Part shown: piece by piece, positions 1 to 13,323 of the stretch
Layout: every line of letters begins with the position of its first letter
Position numbering within the stretch: the stretch's first letter is position 1
DNA from: Nymphaea colorata
Taxonomy: Eukaryota; Streptophyta; Magnoliopsida; Nymphaeales; Nymphaeaceae
DNA length: 64,000 nucleotides
Direction of reading: 5' to 3'
Assembly: GCF_008831285.2 (NCBI RefSeq)
Contig: NC_045145.1
Location: 19,608,040 to 19,672,039 of the forward strand
Made by a program: the position numbers and the translations under genes
Notes under the pieces: generated by a model
Database searches by the model: none
Seen by the model: only the letters and a program-made list of their open reading frames with translations
What the model was told of the DNA's origin: nothing

Positions 1-2444
1 CATTATTACCAGAAATGCAGTCTAAGGATAACTCAAACCATTTCAAACATAGTAATGACTACAAAGTACAAACAAAGAGATTAAGATTGAGCAAATTACT
101 TATCCCCAGACATCCTAACACAAGCTTTAATACTTAAATCTACTAGAAGTAAGTGCCTAAAAATAACATTTTAAAATACAATTGGTGCATAAACAATAAT
201 AAACGCTTGAAGGAGTTACAGCTGCTATCATCACACCAGTTCACAGCTAAGCATAACGCCAAAAGTTCATATCCAGTGTGATCAGAATAATGCTTTCAGG
301 GGAAAGAGAGACTCTCACATTAAAGTTATATTTTTGGGCATTTTAGTCATCTATTTATCTCCTATTTCCTGTGCACATGGATTAAAATTTGTAGCTTTGT
401 GCAGTTAGACGGAAGAATCACAACGGTTACAAGCCACTCTCAATACTTTACAGTTTACATGCTAACAGCATCTGAAACTACAAAACAACCGTCTAAAATT
501 TTGATGGATGGTAATTGCTAGCCATCTACATTAACTGACAAACACCATTCTGCTACCCAATGTCCAGTCACTGAATTTCATACTATCAAGATTTTCTTTT
601 CTTAAGCAAATGCAGTAATTTTCTCTACCATCAGCTTAACCTAAGTTATCATTTATTCCTAAAACTTTGACACGCTCTTTATGATCAGTCAGAGACAGAT
701 AAGATTTCACATGGCATCTCACACAACAATTTCTCATCTAAGCAGCAAGAAATTTTTTCCCTGCAAGGCTGCAACTTGAAAACTCTGCCAAATGCTAAAC
801 AAACAGAAACAAGATGTTGATGGAGTAAAAGGAACAAACAGAAGTATCTATTCAGGCATTCATTTGTGAATTATACATGGCACTCAATTCTTGTAAGATA
901 TGTGCAGTAGTGTTTCTCATAATACCACACATGCATGGCATACACAATTTAAATGCATTACCCTACTATAACATTTTTAGCCTAGAGCCAGTATTTGTAC
1001 CATAATAGCATTGAATTATGATTGTGCTTTATCAGCTCCATGCAAATTTCTAATCTGCCTTGTTCTCATTTGCATGTGCTTGCAAATATTTGGAGGAAAA
1101 GAAAAAGAAGGAAAAAAATGTAAATAAAAGATCAAAGCAAAAATAGAAATAAAAAGGGCATGTGCCACCATCATGACAATCTCATAATAAGGTTATGAAC
1201 TGTGATTGGCTATAAATAAAATGCCAGGCTTTATGCAAGTTAAGAAACAAATGAAAAGAATATTCAGTACAAAGATAGTTGAAGTTTACAGATAAGCCTA
1301 TCCAAATTTTGAAGTGAAGAAGATACAAAGTATCCGGTGTCAAAAGTTGGATACTATTTGTTAGGACCATGAAGCCTAGAGCATGGAAGGTAAATATCAA
1401 ACAAAAGCATTAATAATTAAAGGCAATATTTGAAACAAACATGAATAACTATTCAAAATATGTGGTTTGACTAATATTTTGGTGCATCAAATACTATAAT
1501 CACAGACCTTTCTTCACTCAGCAAAATGCAGGAGGCTAGAAACCATTCAGCTGAACTTTCAACAATCATAATAGCACCATCAATTAATCGAGAAGCAGGT
1601 GGCTACCAACATGAAAACAAACTCATATCAATTCATACCTCTCAATAGAGTAGCAATTGTGCACCTGGATACCTTTTTGAAGCCATGAAAATCAAGCATG
1701 TGACAGTAAACAGAAGTAAATATGAAAGAAAGATTTTAAGATATTAAACAAACAGCCAAAATGCATGTTCAAATTATGCTATTGCAACAGAAATGACAGA
1801 AAGAATAAAAGAGAAAATGCAAAATTTGAGAGCGAAGTATAAGAAAACAAATGGCATGGGCAAATCATCGAAGAGAATGCAGAACCTTTTCTACTTCAAT
1901 AGTGTGCACAAAGTGTCACACCCACTCAAAGTTAAAAATGTGCATGCATTAGTAATATCATTTAAATTGCACGAACACAAGTTGGTAATTATTTGTCAAT
2001 AATTAAACATTCACAGACAAACAAGATATTTTAGAAAAAAGAAACAAGTTTTATTGGGCTCTAAACATAAAAATTGCACAGAGCCACCAATTTGTATACT
2101 GCCCCTTCAAGTTAAAAGAAAAAGTGAATAGCAATGATTGCCTGCCTTGAGAAAAGAGAAGCCCTTCCTTCACAAGTAAGCATATAGAGCAGTTGTATAC
2201 TTGTATTTTCCTCCTGACTTGCCAAAAGATATCTACAAACCAGTAGCAGAACATGCAAGGAAACAGAGAGCCCAAATAAAACAATTTTGCGATTTTAAGC
2301 ATAGAAGTCAATTATAAAGAACCCCAAAAAGTATCTAAATTCCATAAACATAAAAATTAAAATAAAATTCATCCAATGCCAATACAACAAATAGAAGCCA
2401 ACAGAAATAGATGGGTGATGGGACAAATGTTTCTTATTACTCAC
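1..2444 (-). other. Long intron of the PRP40 gene, running off the left edge
   Basis: This AT-rich stretch follows the donor that ends the WW-domain exon, on the minus strand. I searched both strands for the expected continuation, a second WW domain and then FF domains, and found no phase-compatible exon. Short ORFs here are low-complexity and have no splice context. The most likely reading is one intron of more than 2.4 kb, with the rest of the gene lying left of base 1. Confidence 0.6.
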
Positions 2445-4811
2445 CTCAATGGGGGTCATCAACTCTAAAGGTTTCTCCCAACTAGACTGCTTAGTCTTTT
2501 TATTGTAATAATACCTGTACATCAAGAAACAAAAGCATGACATATGAAGGAAGAACAAGATGACAAAAATAATCAAAAAACTCATGGGATGGAAATGAAT
2601 CAGGCATAGATCTGGCCATGCTTGTACCCACAACGTATAACCGTCTGAGTGGGGACAAAGGACTCGGATCTGATATTGCATTCAAGGATTTGGATCTAAT
2701 AGTAGATTTGGTTGAGGAAAGAAAGAGCTATTTAAATTTACATATTGTGGGGTATATCACATTTTTTAGGCTTAAACATGTATCTCCATAGTCCATACAC
2801 ACATAATGTGAGTCTCGAGCATGTACATAGACGACTGAAAATGTGTATGTCTGCATGCACAGCTGTCTGCATGTGTGTGTCCTACTTTTCAATGAAATAC
2901 ATCACCACATATAAATCCCAATAATTAATTTTATCAAGTAGCGTGAACAAACATGTGTGTCTGCATACAATGGCATGGACCCAAAATTTAACGAGTATAA
3001 TCAGCATAGCACAGCAACATACCTCTTCCCATCGGCAGAAGTGTGTTCCTGCCAATCTGAGGAAGACTGGAGACTAGAACTAGGCTGACTGGTTGACAAC
3101 TGAAAATCCACAGAAAGAAAATAAGAGAAACAAAAACATGAACAGAAGGAAAAGCTGCTCCCAGTAAGAACTAAAAGAGAAAATGCAATATTACCATAGC
3201 AGTGGAAGATGATACAGCCTGCTGGGCAGTTTGCAGTGGTGGTCCAACAACTTGTCCACTTGTTACTCCAGATGGCAACCAGGGTTGTCCTGAAATAGAT
3301 GGCGTAGGAACTTGGGGCACAGGTTGATATTGTGATGGTAGATTAATATTGTTCTGAGGCTGGCTTGCAGAAGATGGTGTTGCAAACTACCAACAAGAAT
3401 TTCCAAAACATTTGCCAGTCAAGAAATTGAGGATCAAACATCAATGCAGAACAAAGGCGATATATATAAAAGGTTGCAACTTGCAAGACCAGTTTACTGG
3501 TACATCCAGAAAAATGTTTTCAAGTTCTTCTGACACACATATGGATTATGAACTGATGAGCCACAAATTGATCAATTCAAATTCGCTCATCTTGGGACTT
3601 AACTCAATTATGAGAATTATGAACAAACTAGGACAAGTCCATTGAGTCTCACTGGCTCCACGAAACAAGCAGCATCACACTAATTCAATAATTATAGATT
3701 TCTATTTTATTAATTTCAGGTAGACTAGTCCAAATTTGCTCGTTTTGGGGCTTAACCAAGATAAAAAAAACAAAAAAAAATTGCGTTCACTCAGTTATGA
3801 ACAAACTCAGACAAGTCAACTAAATTTCCTGACCAGCACCACTGAACAAGCACCATCATAGTAATTGAATTATTATATATGTTATTTTAAAAACCATATG
3901 TTTATCATTTAACTTTTAGTAGAGTAGAGGAAAAAAGAAATGACTTCCCCAAGTCACTTTAATCGATATCCAACTGCCCAATATTTAATCTGATTTCAAT
4001 GGCCATGGCTGGAACACTCAAGGTTGTGAAAATAAAATGGTTAATTAGCCATTATCTTTAGCTTTTTTTCATAATCAGAATCACTTTTGGCTTAAAAAAT
4101 TTATGCTTTCAAATTCAGACTTTTTCTTGTTCTTCTCATCAAAAAGAAAGAAAGAAAAGAAAATTGCAGTCTTGTCTTACTGTATATGACGACGATAATG
4201 GTGCTCCAGGACCTCCAAAACCAGCATGATGGGCGCCCAAAGGCTGATGAGTTTGCTGAGGCTGGGATAATGCAGTTGCAACAGGCATGGGAGCATAAGG
4301 CCCTGGAACTCCTTGTGAAGAAGGAGCAACTTGACCTGGGGGGCCTGGTGTAGGGAGGAATTGTTGCATTGGTTGTCCATACGGGTTCTGTTGTGCTTGT
4401 ACAGGAGAAGGCATCATATTGTTAGGTGGTGGAATACCTTGGCCGACAGGCCTGAACTGCTGGGGTGCTGACGGCATAAACTGTTGACTTTGTGGTGGTG
4501 GAATAACAGGCCTAAACTGTACAACAACATTCATTTCAAAGAACAATCATCAGGGAAAATTTCAACTTCTAAGTGTATAAGATATAAACAGTTATAGTCA
4601 GAAGTATTACTTGCAAGGACATTGGTGAAGCAAAGTTCTGAGGTGGACCAGTCGATCCCACCATCGGGGGCCTAGGTGGCTTTTCACAATCACAAACAAA
4701 GACACATGATAAGCATCACAAACTGCTCAAAACAATAATCCCAAAGTACCAAAGACAGCATGCAATAATAGAATATACCTGTGAGCCAGATAGTTGGGGG
4801 TTATTCGCCAT
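2445..4811 (-). CDS. PRP40A: Pre-mRNA-processing protein 40 (PRP40A-like), N-terminal part
   Basis: PRP40 is a U1 snRNP-associated splicing factor; its WW domains bind proline-rich splicing proteins and, in plants, the RNA polymerase II CTD. Six coding exons can be joined on the minus strand: 4811-4779, 4679-4611, 4516-4181, 3386-3195, 3099-3023 and 2514-2445 (777 nt, 259 codons, all phases consistent). The protein starts [11 protein letters not shown], as plant PRP40A proteins do. About 200 residues of Pro/Gln-rich, low-complexity sequence follow. The first WW domain has Trp226 (SDWQEH), the aromatic run RYYYN, Trp248 (SSWEKP) and Pro251. The last codons read LELMTPIE, the usual linker to WW2. 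WW2, the FF domains and the stop lie beyond the left edge. A short untranslated stretch precedes the ATG, after a U-rich acceptor at 4829-4830, so the leader is probably spliced. Confidence 0.9.
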
Positions 4812-7800
4812 TCCTTCAAGAGTAGAGACTAAGAAAATGCAACTGCACTGGTTATCAGAATCAAGAATTCAGTGATCTGCATGTGCATATGTATATGTAT
4901 AGATAAGCAGACTCAAAATATATACAAAAGGGAGTGCCATCATTTTTGTCATGAGACAAGAAAAAAAAATGTTCCTTGAATAGATAAGAAGATGCATCAA
5001 CTAGTAACCCTTATTTGTTCACAGATTTGCACACTTCACCCTTCGAGCTAATGAAGAACCTTGTTAAACAAGCTTGATTTATAGGCCAAGGATCCTAGTC
5101 AACTAACTAGTACAGCTCACCTAAACTTTTAATTTTGACTACTGAATCAAATTGACACCATGCACACTTTGAATGACTATAGTAAATGTTTAACTTAAAA
5201 CATTTTCATGTGTGGCTCAGTAAGTCACACTGGTGTACAGGTATGGAGATAGGACTTGGACACAGAAATTTGTAAAAGAATGTGGGTACAGCAGGCAGTA
5301 CACCTACATATATATATATATATATATATATAAAATTGAAGAAAAAGAATCCATAGGTTAATAAATAATGCATAAGAACAACATAGTTTAAACTTTAAAA
5401 TTCAACAGTTTATGTTCATACATGCAATCCCATTGATTGAAGTTTAAAACAATGTTTATAATAAAATGATCATCATAATAAAAGATAATAATCATTGTTT
5501 GGTTGAACTATGTCTGACCTAAATCCAATCTGAAAAATACCCAATTGTGGCATACCCATGTCTAAAAGCTGCCGTAGGACCATAGCAACACAGCTACACT
5601 AGCCATTACCATACCCACCTTACATAGATGGCCATCTTGACCTTCTTCAAGATTAAATGCCACGACTGAATTCATCAAACTTCATAAGCAGCTCTTCAGA
5701 CGTCTTTACAAGTTTAGTGATCCCCTCTTTCTAGTTAACTTATACTATGAACACTTTAAAACAAGAAAACTGAGCAACAAAGACAATCTTACAACTACGT
5801 ATACATATTTATGGGCATCAATTGTCTTTATCTGCTGACATGAAATACAAAAAAAAAAAAAAACACGGGGAGAAAGGTGTCCTTATAACACTTTGAAACT
5901 AGCACGATTGAAGCTTACAAAAAATGGCACTTAAGATACATAATTTTCCGATTCCTAAATTAAGAAGGTGCAGTCATTTTGCTCTGCATTTCCTAAACTT
6001 GCATAGTTCTTGTGAATTTTTGTTGGAGACAAAAATTCACGGGCTATACACAAAAACATTCTGTAATTTCAATGCTTTAGTACCCCTTGGAACTAGATCC
6101 CTATAAACCTGTGTAAGTTAAATTGTTAATCACAAATGCAGCCATGACAAACAATTAGTTGATAAATCATAAATGTGACGACTGGGCATGTGATTTGAAA
6201 ACAAATGATTACAATGGGCCTGTCCTAAGAGAATATGAAAAGGACCAACCACAGGGTCACCCAGACAATGAAAATAAAACAGCTGTACAAAAGACACCTA
6301 ACAGAAATTAAAAAAATAATAGATACAACCGAACAAAAAAATTATGAAACATTTGGGCTCCAAAGCAGAGTGGACGACCAACTAAAGAAATCGTCAAACC
6401 TAGAAAGAACCCAAGTTTCTAGTCGTCCCTAATGCCAACAAAAAAGTATGCCCCACTTGGTAGCAAATTTGCTTAAGACCATGATCGCCTTAGTTTCTGT
6501 GAATGAACTGCTACCTGCTAGCCACTGAAAAGCCTACACATATGAAAAGCTTATCCGCACTGGCCTTGAAATGCAAAAAACATGTCCATGTCAGACGAGT
6601 CTCAGATGCTTGTAATTAAACACTACCGTGTTGTCACATCAACAACAATATCCAGACATATTGAAGTTCAAAGCTCGAGACAATGTATAACACATTAACC
6701 AATAAAAGTAGCTCAAGGCATTCTTTTCCCTCAAAAGCAACCAGCAAAAGCTCATTCATTCTGGTTGAAATTATTTCAGGGACTACCTAGAACTATATGC
6801 CAGCTATAAAGACGTCCAAGTCACACATGAATACCAGCGGCGTGCTGTGGCTCACTCTAGCTTGGGTCGAACGTTATGCGTCTCCTCAAGCTCCGGCTAA
6901 GTTCATGTCAACATTTAACAACAGAACTCGTCCAGACCTTGACTTTGGCTCTTAAAGGCCAATTAAGATTGATCTTGTGCCAAACCATGACAAAACCAAG
7001 AAGGTCACTCTTCGAGAAAGTGGCAAGGCCCCAAATAACCGAAGAGAAAAAGAAAAAGATGCAGTAACCAACCGTGAGGCAGATGTAGAGACAAAATCCC
7101 AGGGAATAAGGGCGAGAACTAATGTAGGATCGCCCCGAAACCCTCGCCCAAGGATCGCCACATGTGAAGAATGACAAGGGAAATGCCAAGATCACTTCCA
7201 AAGACAAGCACAGAAGAGTGTATGCAAAAAATATAACGTCAAAATCGCACCCTAGTTGTGCGAAAAGCACGAAAAACAAATGGGAGCGATCATTAGAAGA
7301 TAAAGAGGAGAAGGCAATACCGGACCTTTCCAATAACTGCCTACAGTCCGGCAGCTGCCGACCAGAAATTGGCCGTTGTCCGGCCGAAGGCTGCACCAGA
7401 AATCTTCCCTCCCCGGAGAAACCCTAGGACGGAGGTAACAGATAGAGAGAGCGAGGGAGCATTCGTGCCAAAACCTCTCGCACCCTCGCGCCGCGTATTA
7501 AAATATGGACGAAACAATTCGGGCCGGTCCGAGACGTAATCAAACCGATACGAAGTTACGAACTTGATCATTCGGGCAGAAGACCGGATCCGTTCGGGTT
7601 TAAGAACCCCATACGGCCATACCCAGTCTAGAACCGGTTTCCCCGGAGCATGAGCTGCCAGGCCAAGTTGAGATCTAAAATGAGTTGCTTATTTGATGCA
7701 TATCCGAACCCGACTCAGTCACAACATGGGCTAACCTGCGTTGCTTGTTTTGAAACTTATGTGGATCCTTATATGAGTTTGAAATCTGGATCATAGATCG

Positions 7801-8476
7801 CCACAGGTACGGAATCATTTGTGCACTCTCTTTCCGCTTATCTTTACATTAATATGCTCTCGCTGGCAATTTTTTCCCTCTTACCCCTTCGCTAAACTCT
7901 TCTAAAAATGAAGTTTCCATCTTTAGTGAAGCATGTTAGGGACCTACTTTTTTCTCATAAAGTGGTGATAACTTATCCATTAATAGCCTTCTCAGTGTAG
8001 ACAAAAGGAAAAACTTTGTTCGCTTCGGATCGTAGATCCAGTATCGATTTCTGATCCTTATATCTTATATCCGAGAGGTTTTGAAAACAGACCCGTGAAA
8101 ACAAATGTATTTTGAGCTTTTGAGAAAAGGGAATCTCTTTACAGCGGATTTCCCTCATTCGTCTCTCTCGTCCGAGCAATGGAGATCGACCGGCCATGAA
8201 ATGGATGTTTATTAAGGTTCTCTTTCTGTAAATGAAAAAAGCAAATGAAATAGGAATTTGTGTGAAAAAAAAAAGAAAATCAAAGGGACGGATCATGGCT
8301 TTCCACTCTTTGGTAATCAAGAGGAAGAAAAGTAGGGGATCGACGGATCTTACCGATTCACCGAATGTGAGGAAAGGAGCCAGGTGATTGAGACAAAGAT
8401 CGAACCAAGAGACTCCAGAGAGAGGAACCCTAACAACTGTACAAGAAAAAAAATCAAAGGAACGTCGCCCACTCAC
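4812..8476 (-). other. Probable 5'-UTR intron of PRP40 and leader candidates
   Basis: The PRP40 start codon lies 17 nt downstream of a good minus-strand acceptor (U-rich tract then AG, plus-strand CT at 4829-4830), so an upstream non-coding exon is expected. Two candidates exist. One is GC-rich minus-strand sequence at about 7260-7480 with a leader-like CCTAGGGTTTCTCC. The other ends at 8477 with a strong donor (GACG|GTGAGT). A (TA)n tract at about 5306-5332 and an A run at 5849-5863 are the only clear repeats. I see no other gene here. Confidence 0.4.
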
Positions 8477-8990
8477 CGTCCGTCGCCGTCCACGGGTCTT
8501 CCGTCGCCGATCTCCGTCCGCCGCCGCTTCCCAAAAAACCAGTGACCCAAGCACCCGCCGTTCGGTCGAACGAAGAAACAGAGGCGGAGAGGGAGAACCG
8601 GAGAAGACGAGCGTCGGGCGTCGCCGCGTCGGCTACCGCATTAGGTTTTCATTTTTTTCGGTTTGGGTTTGGTTTCAACCCGGAACCAGATTCAAACGTA
8701 CCACCACGTACCGGTACGGGTACGCGGGTCGACCCGGCGTACCACGGTGACATCCGGGTAAGTCGGTCAAAAAACGGCGGGGGTCTGCCGGAAACACAAC
8801 GAGGGTGGAGGGAGCGGTCGGTGAGGAGGGTGCAGCTTGCCGATGAAGATGCCCAAGGGAGTTCCACCGAAGATCATTCAGACCTCCCTCCCCTCCAATC
8901 TCAAAACCAGGGATTTCGCCGCTTTGAAGAATTCGAAATCTGTGGTTATAAAAATGCGATGTTTGTTAAAACCATGGATTTATCGATAGA
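8380..8990. promoter_or_regulatory. CpG-rich promoter-like segment
   Basis: This segment is much richer in G+C and CpG than its surroundings and holds runs of CGCCG/CGTCG. A strong minus-strand donor at plus positions 8475-8476 suggests a leader exon, perhaps of PRP40, transcribed leftward. On the plus strand, 8843-8989 encodes an isolated 48-residue ORF beginning MKMPKGVPPK, which I do not recognise. The core near 8700-8750 repeats ACGTACCGG-like words, which recur near 34.4-34.6 kb and may be transposon-derived. Confidence 0.35.
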
Positions 8991-9419
8991 TCACGTCGGA
9001 AACCTCTTCACCTTGCTGGATTGCCACTTACAAAAATTTTTAAAATTACATGCATATGAGAAGATGAAGAACACTGGAAAACAATAAAATAGCTGCTAGG
9101 TGCGAGGACATTGGAGTTTTTTTATCCATAACGATTGGGTGAACGCAACAGGCATCATAGATCAATGGACATTTCGCCCAATCGTCTTACTGACTAAGAG
9201 GAAGACAGGTATCCTACCGTCGATCAATCGAGCTGCCGCCTTCATCGGAGTGAGGGAGCGAAAGAAAGGGAGGGAGGGAGAGACTGAGAGAAGGAAAACA
9301 ACTAGCCCTTACATTGCGATGGATGGACTGATCTGACGTAGATAGTTGGTCGTTCCTTGGTGGAGCTCGATGACAGTTGTGGTGGTGGATGTATAAAATA
9401 GTAATCGATGGGACTTGGT

Positions 9420-9660
9420 ATCCGATTAGATCGAGCCCAAGCTTGGGCTCAAAAATCAGGCCAGCTCGGGTTGGCTTGATACATTATTTAATATTATTTT
9501 ATTTTAATAATAATACATATTTTATTGTTAAAAGTATATTTTATATTTAAAAAAAAAACAGTCTTTATTTCAATGTAGCGGTGTGAGGTTGAGCTTAGAC
9601 TTGGGCTTGGGTTTCGGGCTCAAACGGGGCCCAAGTATGGGTTGGAGTTTCGGGTTTCCA
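9420..9660. repeat. Degenerate GGCCCAAG/GGGCTC-type repeat remnant
   Basis: Alternating GGGCTC, GGCCCAAG and CTCGGGTTGG words flank a short AT-rich core of A/T runs at 9480-9550. Similar sequence recurs at 37560-37690. Words like these are common in old, low-complexity plant transposon remnants. No coding capacity is visible. Confidence 0.3.
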
Positions 9661-10424
9661 ACTTGACTGATGCCCAGAAAATCCATAGATCATAATCTCC
9701 AATGTCCCTTGAAAATTTGAAATTACCATTATATGTTTGGTGGAATGGGAATTAAATTTGAAAATAGGGACAAAATCCCATTTTTACATAGGAATCCTCG
9801 CCCGCCAAACGCACCCTGGGGATTTCTATCCCTCATATACACTAAGGGGCTGTTTAATGAATTGGAAATTTGTAATTGAAAAAATATTTCAATATAAGTT
9901 TTATGGAATAAATGAATGAAAAAAAATCTTTTTGACATATTGATGTGTATGTGATGATTGAGAAATAAATTTCTAGAAAATTGTTTTTTAGTTTGATAAT
10001 AAACAAACATATTTCTAGACTTGAAACAGTTGTTGAATATTCTATAACGGCTACTCAAAACTGTCTCGAGAGTGCTCGGCATGACAGATTTTCTGCACCC
10101 AAAGCCGAATTCCAGGTTAGAGAAGTCAAGAGGCATTCTCAAATTTGTGCAATCTTTGGCTTTAGAGAAGAAGGAAGCTTTGGTATTGCAGAAAGTTTGG
10201 ACCAATTTTCAAGAATTAGATTTCCAAGTGAAAGCAGTTGATGCATGTTGTCTACAACCTGATCAGCGTTTTGCACATTCTCATACTTAGGAATTTCAAT
10301 TCCTCGAGGCAACCTAGGGATTCATCAAGCTCAGTCAAGCTGGAGCAATCATCAAGCATCAGCTTCTAAAGATGTGGAACACTCGCAAAGCGGGGCTGCT
10401 GTTCAGGTGAGCACAAAGAGGATA

Positions 10425-10621
10425 GATCGAATACGGGCAGAGGGGGGGGGGGGGGGGCCGCCTAGGCCATGGTCCTATCTTGGCAAATGAAAAAAATAAT
10501 AATTTTTTAAATGCGCAATGTATTTTTTAGAGTTGAATTCAATTTGGTCCTATCCAGGTCCAGAAGTTGGACTGTCGGCCCGCCCCTATGAAAGATCCTG
10601 GCTCCGCCCCTGGATCGAATA
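10425..10621. mobile_element. Short element flanked by 9-bp direct repeats (MULE-like candidate)
   Basis: The 9-mer GATCGAATA occurs at 10425-10433 and again at 10613-10621, enclosing about 179 bp. The right end reads CTGGCTCCGCCCCTG. Its reverse complement, CAGGGGCGGAGCCAGG, loosely matches the left end CAGAGGGG...CCGCCTAGGCCATGG, which is distorted by a 16-G run at 10442-10457. A 9-bp duplication is typical of Mutator-like elements. Terminal inversion is imperfect, so the class is uncertain. Confidence 0.4.
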
Positions 10622-10927
10622 AAAACCTGCACTCATATATTTACTTGTTTCCGATTAAATACAAATAAAAATAGAAGAAAAAGAGACATGCCACTAGTCG
10701 TATCTTCAACAAAAATGATAAACCGAGAAGTTGATTGGTGTGTCCGGAATTCTGCGTATTTATTATTAAACGGTTATGAAATAATAAACTTTGTGCTGAA
10801 TAACAGAAGGATTTTTCATTCAATATAATGGGAAAATACATACCCATCAAACGCTCTCTCAAGGTGATGATGCTCGTTGGAACACGGGAGAAAAATATCG
10901 TGATTTTTGTATACGTTCTGCGGGTTT

Positions 10928-11071
10928 TACAAAAATGTTCGATTTTCTTTGGATTTTCACTCGTTGCCCACCAAATGGCAAATGCCCTCTGAAGGTGATC
11001 CGATCCCTCGGTTGTACAATGCTCGTTGCAAGTTCTACAAAAATGTTCGATTTTCTTTGGATTTTCACTCG
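10928..11071. repeat. 36-bp exact direct repeat
   Basis: The same 36 bases, beginning TACAAAAATGTTCGATTTTC, occur at 10928-10963 and 11036-11071, 108 bp apart. Each copy is preceded by a related ATGCTCGTT context, so the duplicated unit was probably longer and has partly diverged. Confidence 0.85.
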
Positions 11072-11303
11072 GACTTCATGGATCGGACTGAACATCCTCT
11101 TTTTTGCTTTTTTAATGCATACACAAGGAGACTGTGTGTCGCTTGAGTACAAAATCAGTAGCTGCAGCACGAGTTTTTCCTTTTGTTGCTAAATGGGAAA
11201 CTCATCAGTTCAATGGGGGTTGTGGTCCAACGGGATTGAATAGGACTTGCAGCCAACCAGTCATCTTTTCAATTCTCCCAACGGCCAATTTTTTATGCTC
11301 CAA

Positions 11304-11522
11304 ACAATGAGCATAGATATGCAAGTTAAATTATAGTGGGGGCGATTTCTAGAAGCACCGACAATGGGCACAGATATGCAAGTTAAATTATAGTGGGGGC
11401 GACTTCTAGAAGCACCCGCGGACTCCCTCTACCTGAGGGATACAATGGGCACAGATATGCAAGTTAAATTATAGTGGGGGCGACTTCTAGAAGCACCCGC
11501 GGACTCCCTCTACCTGAGGGAT
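11304..11522. repeat. 81-bp tandem repeat, about 2.7 copies
   Basis: Two nearly identical 81-bp units occupy 11361-11441 and 11442-11522. A truncated, more diverged first copy covers about 11304-11360. The unit starts ACAATGGGCACAGATATGC and contains TTATAGTGGGGGCGA and GAAGCACCCGCGGACTCC. It has no coding potential that I can support. Confidence 0.85.
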
Positions 11523-13297
11523 GAGAGGTTAGGTAAGGTTTTCTTTTTAGCGGTGGGTCAAATCCTGCTCATCCATGTTATAGAAGTATTTTGGTGACAT
11601 CCATTTAAAATGCTTCCAACCTTTTACCTCTTATCCACCAAATGAGTTTCATATTAATTGTGTTTACGTAGAAGGAGATGGCAAATAAACATTAAACTAT
11701 GCGTTAGGAACATCTAGTCCATAACTTATTCAGCATTATGTTGACAACCGCAAAAAACATTGTTTTGTAAAAATCAAGTTTTGTTAAAAACGTGTTTTTT
11801 TAATCAAATATTGGGAACCTAGCTTGTGTGCTTGGGTCAATATTATCAGAAAGTCCAGTGGTTTAGCAAATCGTTGAATCGAATCGGAATCGGAATGGTT
11901 GTGAATTGGATTGATGAAACTTGTTCATTACATATGAAATGATCATTTAAAAGGGACGAAAGCTAAAAATTAAAATGTATAAAAGCATGAATACTTAAAA
12001 AACAAAAATTTATACAATGTAATAAAAACATGCATAATCCAACAAAAATATGCCAAATTTACAGATAAAAAAATTGGCATACAATCGTCAATGAACTAAC
12101 CAACTATTCGGCACAAAAACGGCAGCTTTCGAGCTTATGAAGTAAAATCACGTAGAATTCTTTATAGGAAAAAAACAAGATCGATCACCTTCGTGGAAAA
12201 TGCTTTCTAAAATACATTCACCTTGAAATTCCCTTAGTGTTCTGAAATGATAACGCAAACAAAAAATGTTTGACGTTCCAAATCATGTTAACAAAAATCC
12301 AACTTGGTTGAAAATCGATCTCTAACTCAATTATGAATTATGTTTTTTTATGTGAGCCGAAATATCCCAAGTTTCTTCCACTGAATCGAACATTCGTATT
12401 TCTTATATCCTCCCATAACATGAGCAAAACTTTCATTCGAACAGTATGATAAAATTCGTTTCATCCTTTGAAATGAAAAAGAAACAAATAAATTAAAAGA
12501 GAAAAGTAACGACCCATCTTTTCTTCTTGCCTAAAAGACTTTGGTATGAGGTCTCACAAATGTGGAACCTAAGCATTGTGGAGCCTCTCTGCCAAGAGAA
12601 AAGCATAAAGAAGAACATCCGCAAGAGAAAAGACAGACTTTGTGGCGGTGGATAAGATTGACAATCATGGGATGGAAAACTAATTTTACAGCAACCGAAG
12701 AGCAAATCAATCAACACATCAGCGAAGACTGCGAGGGGTTTCTGCGGTGGAAAACAAAGTAGTTCAGAACATAAATTCACGAATATGCGGACGGAAATCT
12801 GGTCTTCCGACGAGGGACGAGCACATCATTATATTTATACGGGAGATGAGCCGCCAAGCGACCACTGACGCGCAGCGGCTGCCACCGGTGGAGATGGAGG
12901 GCCGGCGGCTGCCACCCATGCTTTGCTGCTGTGAGCAAAATAGAGGACAGACATTTCGAAGAAACGCTGCCCTTTTCGGTTTAGCCTGAAATTATAGAGC
13001 AGCTTTGAGACGTGAGTAGAAAAAAGTGAATTATAGATTAAAAGGCTGCCTTGAGACCAGAGAGGCTGAGCCTGGTGACTCGTGTGGGCAGTTGCCCACA
13101 CCAGTTTCTTCATTTGTTTTGTTTTGAAGTGGACACCTTTAAACATTTACATATACATATATAAGCACCCCATCCATATGAGTATTTTTAAAACGAGTGC
13201 TCCTCTAACCAAGTTTTTTGGCTCTGCCATTACTTGAGACATGAATGAGACACAAGGAAGAGTGATGAATTACAGATTAAAAGGGCAGCGTGTTGTC

Positions 13298-13323
13298 TTT
13301 TTTTTTTTTTTTTTTTTTTTTTT
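13298..13323 (+). repeat. T homopolymer of 26
   Basis: An uninterrupted run of 26 T. It could be the A-tail of an old minus-strand retroposon, but no recognisable SINE or LINE sequence adjoins it. Confidence 0.8.

Noticed and set aside
6908..7396. 162-codon minus ORF upstream of PRP40
   Set aside because: Hydrophobic, low-complexity translation without family signature; more likely leader or intron sequence.
8542..9087. 181-codon plus ORF in the CpG-rich island
   Set aside because: Arg/Thr/Gly-rich composition is expected of GC-rich non-coding DNA. It has no motif and overlaps open frames on both strands.
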